From Gemmatimonas phototrophica (GTDB taxonomy: Bacteria; Gemmatimonadota; Gemmatimonadetes; Gemmatimonadales; Gemmatimonadaceae): a DNA stretch of 64,000 nucleotides. Positions 26,030 through 32,662 of the stretch are shown here, one piece after another. The translations under genes and the position numbers were made by a program. The stretch covers positions 3,782,001-3,846,000 of the forward strand of contig NZ_CP011454.1 of the NCBI RefSeq assembly GCF_000695095.2, written 5' to 3'. How positions within the stretch are numbered: position 1 is the first letter of the stretch; each line of letters starts with the position of its first letter. Below the pieces are notes generated by a model that had not been told where the DNA came from, ran no database searches, and saw only the letters and a program-made list of their open reading frames with translations.

Positions 26030-26589
26030 ATCCACGGGAGGAATGGCTGATGCAGGCCACGACGCGTGGCACGTCCACTGCCGACGCGCTGGCGCGTTTT
26101 GACGAACTGCCGCCTGTTGCCTGTGCGGAGCTGTACGGGCATTGGCGCGGACGCGGTCTGCCAACCGGTCATTTCATGGATGGCCTGCTCGAGTCGTATG
26201 CGTGGCACGGCAAGAGTTTTGTTTCCGACGAAGAGGTGCATCCGCTGGTGTTTCTCCGCGGTGGTGCGCGAGTGTCGGTGGATCCGTGGCGTATCCCCCT
26301 CGGCCTTGCCCGCTGGCCCTGGCTGTCGCAGAGCACGGTGGCCGGCTGGCTATTCCGCCTTGGACTGCCGCTGCTGACCACACGAGCGCCGCGCGCCCGC
26401 CTGCGGGCCATGATTGTGCGCGGTGTGGTTACCGCAACCATGGTGTACGATCACTTGCCCATCATGGACAGCTTTCGGCGCGTAGACGATCGCACGTTGC
26501 TGGGGCTCATGGATATGCGTGACGCGCCGCCGTTCTTTTTTGTGCTGGAGTTCGAGGGCGTGGTCGACGCCGCTGCGGGGGCGGCATAG
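26026..26589 (+). CDS. GXWXG/DUF4334 domain protein
   Basis: The 187-residue protein has the two parts of the family: the N-terminal GXWXG motif in ELYGHWRGRGLPTGH (about residues 33-47) and the C-terminal DUF4334 part with MVYDHLPIMDSFRRVDD and LLGLMDMRDAPPFFFVLEF near the end. Family members are small predicted ligand-binding beta proteins of unknown role. The ATG overlaps the sigma factor stop by 4 bp (ATGA), so expression is coupled to the ECF gene and it is probably part of the same response. No signal peptide. Confidence 0.82.
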   Translation: MNPREEWLMQATTRGTSTADALARFDELPPVACAELYGHWRGRGLPTGHFMDGLLESYAWHGKSFVSDEEVHPLVFLRGGARVSVDPWRIPLGLARWPWLSQSTVAGWLFRLGLPLLTTRAPRARLRAMIVRGVVTATMVYDHLPIMDSFRRVDDRTLLGLMDMRDAPPFFFVLEFEGVVDAAAGAA

Positions 26590-26654
26590 CCACTCATCGG
26601 TATAAGCAACCTGTTCGCGCTTGAACGCGCAGCACCCACGTGGCACATTGCCGC

Positions 26655-27599
26655 ATGCGCCTCGCGAAATGGTTGACCGTTGGCTTCATGCTGACCGTGC
26701 TGTTGCTGCTCGGCTACTCGGCCGTTGCGGCCCCCGACAGGACGGTGGCCGAATTGGCCCCCCGCTGGGCACCGCCGCCGTCGGTGTTCCGCCCGGTTGA
26801 CGGGCTGCAGGTGCACCTGCGCGACGAAGGCCTCCAGGCCGATAGCGTGCCCGTTCTGCTGCTGCATGGCACGTCGTCGAGTCTGCATACGTGGGAGGGA
26901 TGGTCGGGCACGCTGCGAGGAACCCGAAGGGTCATTTCGGTAGACCTCCCCGGATTCGGGCTGACCGGCCCCGACCCGCGCGATGACTATCGTATGGTGC
27001 GCTACACCCGCTTCGTGACGGCGCTGCTCGATTCCCTGCAGGTCGCGCGGGTAGATATCGCGGGCAATTCGCTGGGGGGAGAGATTGCCTGGAACGTGGC
27101 GGCGCGACACCCGGAGCGAGTGCGGAAGCTGGTGCTGGTGGATCCTGCCGGCTTTGCCTTCACGTCCGCCTCGGTACCGATTGGCTTTCGGCTGGCCCGC
27201 ACACCGTCGCTCTCGTGGCTGTTCACCCGCATTCTCCCGCGCAGCGTGGTGGAGTCGAGCGTGAAGGATGTGTACGGCAATCCGGCGCTGGTCTCCGACG
27301 CGATGGTGACGCGGTACTACGAACTCGCGCTGCGTGCCGGCAACCGGGCCGCCGTGCAGGCGCGCTTTGCCCAATCCGCGCCGGGCGCTGATACCGCCCT
27401 GATTGCCCGCATTACGGCGCCCACGCTCATGTTGTGGGGGGGGCGAGACAAGCTCATTCCACCATCGGAGGCCGCACGCTTTCAGCGGCTGTTGCCCATG
27501 GCTCAACTGGTCATGTATCCCGAACTTGGCCACGTACCACAGGAAGAAGACCCGCGGCGCACCGTGACCGATGTGCTGGGGTTTCTGGCGGAGCGCTGA
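26655..27599 (+). CDS. Membrane-anchored alpha/beta hydrolase
   Basis: From ATG 26655 the protein has 314 residues. An N-terminal hydrophobic segment (about 6-28) acts as anchor or signal. The hydrolase fold is complete: oxyanion HGTSSSLHTW at about 76, nucleophile Ser in IAGNSLGGEIAW at about 138, Asp in MLWGGRDKLIPP at about 264 and His in PELGHVPQEEDP at about 293. The sequence is close to haloalkane-dehalogenase/epoxide-hydrolase-like and MhpC-like esterases, but substrate cannot be told. A GTG 15 nt upstream is possible. The stop codon overlaps a 7 bp hairpin. The neighbouring aminotransferase is convergent. Confidence 0.82.
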   Translation: MRLAKWLTVGFMLTVLLLLGYSAVAAPDRTVAELAPRWAPPPSVFRPVDGLQVHLRDEGLQADSVPVLLLHGTSSSLHTWEGWSGTLRGTRRVISVDLPGFGLTGPDPRDDYRMVRYTRFVTALLDSLQVARVDIAGNSLGGEIAWNVAARHPERVRKLVLVDPAGFAFTSASVPIGFRLARTPSLSWLFTRILPRSVVESSVKDVYGNPALVSDAMVTRYYELALRAGNRAAVQARFAQSAPGADTALIARITAPTLMLWGGRDKLIPPSEAARFQRLLPMAQLVMYPELGHVPQEEDPRRTVTDVLGFLAER

Positions 27600-27610
27600 G
27601 CGTTCAGCGC
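27593..27610 (+). terminator. Hairpin including the hydrolase stop codon
   Basis: GCGCTGA (27593-27599) pairs with TCAGCGC (27604-27610) around GCGT; the TGA stop is the last three bases of the left arm. It lies between convergent genes. No U-tract. Confidence 0.45.
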
Positions 27611-27631
27611 CCCGCCCTCTCCGTGCAGCAG

Positions 27632-28801
27632 TTAGCGCCCGGCGTTCGCCCGAACGGTGAGTAAGCCCAACCGCTCTCCAGCGGCGCGCAGTGTTTCTTC
27701 ACGCTTGGCGAAGTGGAAGCGAATGAGATGCTTGACCGGTTCACGGAAGAAGCTGGAGCCGGGGACGCCAGCCACGCCCACCTCCTTGATGAGCCATTCA
27801 CTGGCCTTGGTGTCGTCGGCAAAGCCCAGCGCGCTGATATCCACCATCACGTAGTACGCGCCCTGCGGCTCGGTAAATGGCAACCTGGTTGAGCGCAGAA
27901 TATCCAGAAAGAGTTCGCGCTTGGCGGTGTAGAGCTGCGTCAGTCCTTCGTAGTACGAGGACGGGAGCTCCAGCGCGCCTACCGCCGCTTCCATGAGCGG
28001 GGCAGCGGCACCCACGGTAAGAAAATCATGAACCTTCTTGGCCTGGTTGATCACTCCGGCCGGCGCGTGCACGTAGCCCAGGCGCCATCCCGTAATGGAG
28101 TATGTTTTGGACAGCGAGTTGCAGGTGATCGTGCGCTCAAAGGCGCCGGGGAGCGTATTGAAGTACACATGCTCGTGCGGCGCGTAAATGATATGCTCGT
28201 AGGGCTCATCGGTAATCACCCACGTGTCGTACTGCTCGGCGTACTTGAGAATGGTGAGCAGTTCGTCGCGCGTGAAGACCTTCCCGCTGGGATTGGACGG
28301 ATTGCAGATGACGATCGCTTTGGGCTGCTGCGCGAAGGCCTTGGCCAGATCGTCTTCGTCAAAGCCGAAGCCCGGCGGATGCAGCGGCACATAAATGGGC
28401 TCGGCGCCGGACAGGATGGCATCGGCCGCATAGTTCTCGTAGAACGGTGAGAAGACGATGACCTTGTCGCCTGGATTGCAGGCCGTCATCATGGCCACCA
28501 TCATCGCTTCGGTGCTGCCGCACGTCACGACGAGGTGCTGGTCGGGATCGACATCCAGCTTCGTGAAGTGGCTGATCTTTTTGGCCAGCGCCTGACGGAA
28601 GCGTGGTGCTCCCCAGGTGACGGCGTACTGATGAAACGGTCCGCGAGTCGCTCGCTCCAGCCCTTCCAGCAGGACCTCCGGCGGGTCGAAGTCGGGGAAG
28701 CCCTGCGAGAGATTGATGGCACCATGCTGATTCGCGAGCCGAGTGGTGCCGCGAATGACGGATTCCGTAAAGACGGACAGGCGTGTGGCTGTGGATGGCA
28801 T
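27632..28801 (-). CDS. PLP-dependent aminotransferase (class I/II, methionine/kynurenine aminotransferase-like)
   Basis: From ATG 28801 the protein has 389 residues and the fold-type I layout: INLSQGFPDFDPPEVLLEGL at about residues 26-45, TCGSTEAMMVAMM for the PLP phosphate loop, ICNPSNPSGKVFTRDEL with the conserved Asn-Pro, VITDEPYEHI with the Asp that contacts the pyridine N, Schiff-base Lys in CNSLSKTYSITGWRLGY (about 236) and the C-terminal carboxylate-binding Arg in HLIRFHFAKREET. The set is typical of YbdL/kynurenine aminotransferase-like enzymes that use Met, Phe or Gln. It is divergent from the DUF3429 gene and shows TAGTCT seven bases before the ATG, with no Shine-Dalgarno. Confidence 0.9.
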   Translation of the reverse strand: MPSTATRLSVFTESVIRGTTRLANQHGAINLSQGFPDFDPPEVLLEGLERATRGPFHQYAVTWGAPRFRQALAKKISHFTKLDVDPDQHLVVTCGSTEAMMVAMMTACNPGDKVIVFSPFYENYAADAILSGAEPIYVPLHPPGFGFDEDDLAKAFAQQPKAIVICNPSNPSGKVFTRDELLTILKYAEQYDTWVITDEPYEHIIYAPHEHVYFNTLPGAFERTITCNSLSKTYSITGWRLGYVHAPAGVINQAKKVHDFLTVGAAAPLMEAAVGALELPSSYYEGLTQLYTAKRELFLDILRSTRLPFTEPQGAYYVMVDISALGFADDTKASEWLIKEVGVAGVPGSSFFREPVKHLIRFHFAKREETLRAAGERLGLLTVRANAGR

Positions 28802-28808
28802 GGGCGAG

Positions 28809-28814
28809 AGACTA
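28809..28814 (-). promoter_or_regulatory. Candidate leaderless -10 for the aminotransferase gene
   Basis: TAGTCT on the minus strand ends seven bases (CTCGCCC) before the ATG at 28801. No Shine-Dalgarno is present. Confidence 0.45.
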
Positions 28815-28857
28815 CCGCCCGATTCCGACTCGCGCCATATCGTGGCACTATTTCCGT

Positions 28858-29313
28858 ATGCCCAATTCTCCGTCCCCGATGCCCTCCCGTGCGCTCTGGC
28901 TGATCTGCCTCTCCGGGCTGATCCCGTTTCTCGTCTGCCTCGCACTGGTATACGGCAGGGGTGAGTACGCCGAAGCGGCCAAGGTGGTGTTCCTCATGTA
29001 CACCGGGCTCACCCTCAGCTTTCTGGGTGGCGCGCGGTGGGGAGCGGAACTCGTGCGAGCGCCGGACACCCCCAGCTTGCCACGGCTCATCCTTTCGGCC
29101 ATGCCATCCATCGTCGGCCTGATGGCCATGGTGCCACAGGTCCCTCTGCTGGCCGGCTACGGCATGGTGGTCGCGTCGAGCGTGCTGCAGCTCGCCTGGG
29201 ACCGGTCGGCCTCGCAGAGCGGGCTCCTGCCGTCGTGGAACGGGCGCATACGCACGGTCATGAGCGTTCTGGGATTACTGTGCACGATGGCAATGATCCC
29301 GGCACTGCTTTGA
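28858..29313 (+). CDS. DUF3429 family membrane protein
   Basis: From ATG 28858 the protein has 151 residues and four hydrophobic segments. GAELVRAPDTP-like loops and the conserved stretch YTGLTLSFLGGARWGAELV (about residues 43-61) identify DUF3429, a family of small inner-membrane proteins found widely in proteobacteria and relatives. Function is unknown. Only 56 bp separate its start from that of the divergent aminotransferase. The frame runs back to 28783, but that start would lie inside the aminotransferase gene. It ends just before the large inverted repeat at 29332. Confidence 0.82.
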   Translation: MPNSPSPMPSRALWLICLSGLIPFLVCLALVYGRGEYAEAAKVVFLMYTGLTLSFLGGARWGAELVRAPDTPSLPRLILSAMPSIVGLMAMVPQVPLLAGYGMVVASSVLQLAWDRSASQSGLLPSWNGRIRTVMSVLGLLCTMAMIPALL

Positions 29314-29331
29314 ACTGCAGTGAACTGCTGG

Positions 29332-29434
29332 AAAAGCGTCATGGGTTATGGGTTATCGGGTCACCGAGTAACTGCGGAACTGCGGTTACCGCGTTAACCC
29401 GGTGACCCGATAACCCATAACCCATGACGCTTTT
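29332..29434. terminator. Very long bidirectional terminator: perfect 34 bp inverted repeat
   Basis: The arm 29332-29365 is the exact reverse complement of 29401-29434 (34 of 34 bases). The arms begin AAAAGCGTC and end GACGCTTTT, so either strand ends in a short U-run, and each arm carries a tandem ATGGGTT repeat. The 35-base loop contains a smaller hairpin (GTAAC ... GTTAC). It lies between the convergent DUF3429 and DUF4184 genes; the TAA of the latter (29433-29435) overlaps the arm. The stem is far longer than is usual for intrinsic terminators, so a mobile palindromic repeat is an alternative. Confidence 0.75.
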
Positions 29435-30218
29435 ACACTGCCTTTCTCTGCCTTAGCCACAGGCTGATCAGCAACGCTCCCAGTGCGGCGACGTCTATGG
29501 CCCCAAACGCCAGCGCCGCCGCGGTGGCTTTGGGTGCGTGGGCCGGCTGGCTGGCCCCCAGGAGGACGCCGACGCCGGCACATACGGTGAGCACCCGCAG
29601 AACCTGGATGCCGTGGGTCCGGGGGCGTTTGGGGAGCTGCTGGGGCGCCACGTTTTTCCAGCGCCACAGGAGCCGTTGAGCGGCAATGCGGCGCCACATC
29701 AGCGCACAGGCGATCCCGAAGCCGATGGTGAGCCAGAGTTGCAGGGCGTCGTGCAACGGTGCGGTGCTGCCTAGGTGGGGAACCGGGGTGCGCAGAAAGG
29801 GAAACCACGGCACCAGCCACCCGGAATGATTGCCGTGGGTAATGCCATCGAGGACCACGTGCGACATTCCCCCGATCCAGGCAGACACGGCCACGCGCCC
29901 CCAATCAGCCAGGCCTCGTGCGGGCTCAAGGGCGGCGAGATCATGGAGCCGCAACCATGAGACGTCTCGGACGTAGGGGAGCAGCACCGGGAACACGATC
30001 CGGGTCAGGAGCCGATGCAGCACCAGAACCAACGGTACCGTAAACCAGAGCTGGGCCGATACCGTGTGACTGAAGATCCAGTCGTCGGCCAGTCGGAAGA
30101 TGAACTCCAGATCTGGCGCCATACTCCCCAGGCAAAGCGCCAGCCCGGAGAAATGGCGTGGCCACTTCATCTTGAGCGGCAAGACGAGGGTCTGGTGCGC
30201 AAGCAGGGTAGCGGGCAC
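29433..30218 (-). CDS. DUF4184 family membrane protein
   Basis: The 261-residue protein has about seven hydrophobic segments. The DUF4184 motifs are present: MPATLLAHQTLVLPLKMKWP at the start, LCLGSMAPDLEFIFRL at about residues 29-44 and an internal SHVVLDGITHGNHSG at about 128-142, whose His/Asp residues resemble those of membrane-bound hydrolases such as YdjM and the phospholipase-C-like zinc fold. The start is GTG 30218. No partner gene is adjacent: PilT-like ATPase is divergent. Family confidence is high; activity is unknown. Confidence 0.82.
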   Translation of the reverse strand: MPATLLAHQTLVLPLKMKWPRHFSGLALCLGSMAPDLEFIFRLADDWIFSHTVSAQLWFTVPLVLVLHRLLTRIVFPVLLPYVRDVSWLRLHDLAALEPARGLADWGRVAVSAWIGGMSHVVLDGITHGNHSGWLVPWFPFLRTPVPHLGSTAPLHDALQLWLTIGFGIACALMWRRIAAQRLLWRWKNVAPQQLPKRPRTHGIQVLRVLTVCAGVGVLLGASQPAHAPKATAAALAFGAIDVAALGALLISLWLRQRKAV

Positions 30219-30475
30219 GTATCACGGGCGAGAGGGACCCTCGGGCCATCGCGGACGTCAGGAATCATCGGCGGGCCACGCCACGATTTCCGGACGACTT
30301 CGTCCCGAAGACACCACGGTTGCGCCACGGGCGTGTGACGGGCGGCCACGCCCCCCGGCGTGCGAAACGTTTCCGAATGGCCGGTGAACTCGTCCTGTCA
30401 TTGCCCGGTGGCGTTCCGAAGCCGTAACGCCTTCCGTGGCAGGTTGTCCGCCCCCTTCGCCACTGCCGTAACAGC
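30219..30475. other. Intergenic region between divergent DUF4184 and pilT-like genes
   Basis: I find no open frame with convincing coding character in these 257 bp. It must hold promoters for both genes, but it is GC-rich throughout and no convincing -35/-10 pair stands out by eye. Confidence 0.4.
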
Positions 30476-31969
30476 GTGCCCCAACTCGACAAGGTCCTGC
30501 CGCGCCTGGAATCAGGCGCCGCCACACAGATTCTCCTCGAGACCAACGCGCCTATTCGCTGCATGACCCCCAATGGGTTGCAGCAGGTGAGCACGCAGGT
30601 TTTGTCGCAATCTCAGGTGCTCGCGTTGGTCGGCGAACTGGCAGGGCCGGAGGACCGCGCGGCCATTGTTGCCGCCGAGGGGATCAAGTTCACGTACACG
30701 TGGAACGAGAAGCAATGGCTGGTGCAACAGGAGCCAGACGCCTCGACGACCCGCATTCATATTCGTCCGTGGGTGGAACGCGAGAGCACGGGTGAGCCGA
30801 GCACCGATCAGAGCACTGTCCGCAAACGCGAAGGGGACGCGCCGTTTGGTCCGTTCCATTCCAATGACGCGGCCAAGGCGGCGCTCGAGAAGCTGTTGCG
30901 CATCCAGTGCTCACGCGGCGCTGCCGACCTGCACCTGCGGGTCGGAGAGCCGCCCATCTTCCGCATGGGTGGCGATCTGCTGCGTCTTGAAGACGAAGCG
31001 GCACTGGATGATCAAACCGTGACCGCCATGATGCGCTCCATCATGCCGGACAAGAACAAGAAGGAATTCGACACCCAGTGGGATACCGACTTCGCCCATG
31101 AAATCGAGGGCGTGTCGCGCTTCCGTGTGAATGTGCTGCGTGATCGGCACGGAGTGGCGTCCGTCATTCGGACGATTGCCAGCAACACGGTGACGGTGGA
31201 ACAGATGGGGATCTCCCCCGAAGTGCAGGCCCTGTGCCATCTCACCAAGGGACTCGTGTTGGTGACCGGGCCCACTGGCTCCGGCAAGTCCACGACACTG
31301 TGCGCGCTGGTGGACCTCGTGAATCGGACCCGCTCCGATCACATCATCACGATCGAAGACCCCATCGAGTTCGTCCACCAGAGCAAGAAGTGCCTCATCA
31401 CGCAACGGCAGGTGGGGGTGCACACGCAGTCGTTCAAGAGTGCGTTGCGGGCCGCATTGCGCGAAGATCCCGACATCATTCTCGTGGGTGAGCTGCGCGA
31501 CCTGGAAACGATTGCCATTGCGCTGGAGACGGCGGAAACCGGCCACCTCGTGTTCGGGACGCTGCACACCAGCACGGCCGCCAGCACCATCAACCGTATT
31601 GTGGACCAGTTCCCCGCCGACCGGCAGGATCAGATCCGCATCATGCTGGCCGAATCGCTCAAGGGTGTCATTTCGCAGACGCTGTGCAAGAAGATTGGCG
31701 GCGGCCGCGTGGCCGCCCGCGAAATCCTGCTGGTGAACAAGGCCGTGAGCGCCCTCATTCGTGAGGGCAAGACGGTACAGATTCCCAACATCATTCAGAC
31801 CCAGAAGAAGCTGGGCATGGAAACGCTCAACGACGCGCTGCTCAATCTGGTGAAGAGCAAAACGATTGAGGCCGAAGAGGCGTATGTGAAGGCCGTGGAA
31901 AAGAAGGAAATGAGCGCCAAGCTGCGCGCCCTCGGCCACAACATCGACAACGTGGCGGGCGAGGAGTAA
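30476..31969 (+). CDS. pilT: PilT-like type IV pilus retraction ATPase with N-terminal extension
   Basis: The 497-residue protein starts at a GTG. The first 130 residues are a small domain unlike the usual PilT N-terminus, rich in Gln/Glu. The PilT/PilU core follows: AADLHLRVGEPPIFRMGGDL at about residues 148-167, Walker A GPTGSGKSTT at about 264, Asp box ITIEDPIEFVH, Walker B EDPDIILVGELRDLETI and the His box GHLVFGTLHTSTAASTINRI. The AIRNLIRE motif of PilT is replaced by VSALIREGK. It should power pilus retraction at the inner membrane. No other pil gene is in the window, though a Tad-type protein gene lies 32 kb away. Its stop codon sits in a hairpin loop. Confidence 0.88.
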   Translation: MPQLDKVLPRLESGAATQILLETNAPIRCMTPNGLQQVSTQVLSQSQVLALVGELAGPEDRAAIVAAEGIKFTYTWNEKQWLVQQEPDASTTRIHIRPWVERESTGEPSTDQSTVRKREGDAPFGPFHSNDAAKAALEKLLRIQCSRGAADLHLRVGEPPIFRMGGDLLRLEDEAALDDQTVTAMMRSIMPDKNKKEFDTQWDTDFAHEIEGVSRFRVNVLRDRHGVASVIRTIASNTVTVEQMGISPEVQALCHLTKGLVLVTGPTGSGKSTTLCALVDLVNRTRSDHIITIEDPIEFVHQSKKCLITQRQVGVHTQSFKSALRAALREDPDIILVGELRDLETIAIALETAETGHLVFGTLHTSTAASTINRIVDQFPADRQDQIRIMLAESLKGVISQTLCKKIGGGRVAAREILLVNKAVSALIREGKTVQIPNIIQTQKKLGMETLNDALLNLVKSKTIEAEEAYVKAVEKKEMSAKLRALGHNIDNVAGEE

Positions 31970-31978
31970 GCCTCGCCC
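31957..31978 (+). terminator. Hairpin whose loop contains the pilT-like stop codon
   Basis: GGGCGAGG (31957-31964) pairs with CCTCGCCC (31971-31978) around AGTAAG; the TAA stop lies in the loop. It also faces the convergent RidA gene. No U-tract. Confidence 0.55.
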
Positions 31979-31993
31979 CTGTCCTCGGCGTGC

Positions 31994-32473
31994 CTATTTG
32001 GCCGCCGCGGTGCACTCCAGTTCCACCCGCGCCCCGGACAGCAGCGTGGCCTGTACCGCGGCCCGCGCCGGATACTTGCCGTTGCTGAAATACGAGCGGT
32101 AGACCTCGTTCATGGCCGGCCATTCCTTGAGGTCGGCCAGAAAGGCGGTGCACTTCACCAGCCGGTCCATTCCCAGCCCCGCCGCCGCCAGCGTGCGCTT
32201 GATGTTTTCCATCACCTGCTTCGTTTCCGCAGAGATGCCGCCCGGCACCAGCGTCAAACCGGTCCCGACGGTGCCCAGCGTACCGGAGACGAAGACCAGA
32301 TTCCCGACCCGCACAGCAGGGGAGAACGGATTGGCCGGCGGACCATCGGGATGGATGTACTCCGGCTCCGCGACCGGCGTGGGGCGACGGGCACTGCATG
32401 CGGTGCCAAGGGCGGCAACGGCGAGGACGAGCGCCAGGGTGCGCACGACGCGAAACGGCGATGAGGTAGGCAT
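31994..32473 (-). CDS. RidA/YjgF-family lipoprotein
   Basis: The 159-residue protein has a lipoprotein signal with lipobox LGTAC (Cys at about 26), then a RidA domain of about 115 residues. Family features are FSPAVRVGNLVFVSGTLGT, the helix KQVMENIKRTLAAAGLGMDR, and the substrate carboxylate-binding Arg in YPARAAVQ (about 136). The usual C-terminal VEIEAIA appears as VELECTAAAK. Cytosolic RidA deaminates reactive enamine/imine intermediates from PLP enzymes; this copy should sit in the periplasm on a membrane. That location is unusual for the best-studied RidA members, though extracytoplasmic relatives exist. Convergent with pilT, divergent from the GMC operon. Confidence 0.85.
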   Translation of the reverse strand: MPTSSPFRVVRTLALVLAVAALGTACSARRPTPVAEPEYIHPDGPPANPFSPAVRVGNLVFVSGTLGTVGTGLTLVPGGISAETKQVMENIKRTLAAAGLGMDRLVKCTAFLADLKEWPAMNEVYRSYFSNGKYPARAAVQATLLSGARVELECTAAAK

Positions 32474-32662
32474 GCCCCGAAGCTGATGCCACCACGGGCC
32501 ACGTCAAGGCTGGGACGGTTGTTTCGGAAACACCCCTCGCGCCAGCGAGGACCACCGTACAGCTTTTGGGGAACGCTGTTTAGCGACACCGGCGCTCCCA
32601 CCCCACCCCGCCGGTGAAGGACCGATCGGCCCATCCTTCCCGGGCCGCGAACAGGAGGAGCA

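Noticed and set aside
26640-26660. TGGCACATTGCC before the 26.6 kb hydrolase and again before the deacetylase-like gene (39301) as a sigma-54 promoter
   Set aside because: The two halves TGGCA and TTGC are too close; sigma-54 sites need about five more bases between them. It may instead be a weak version of the leaderless element (CACATT).
30911-31939. A 342-codon open frame on the minus strand
   Set aside because: It is antisense to the pilT-like gene, which has Walker A and B and the other ATPase motifs; the minus-strand translation is His-rich without motif.
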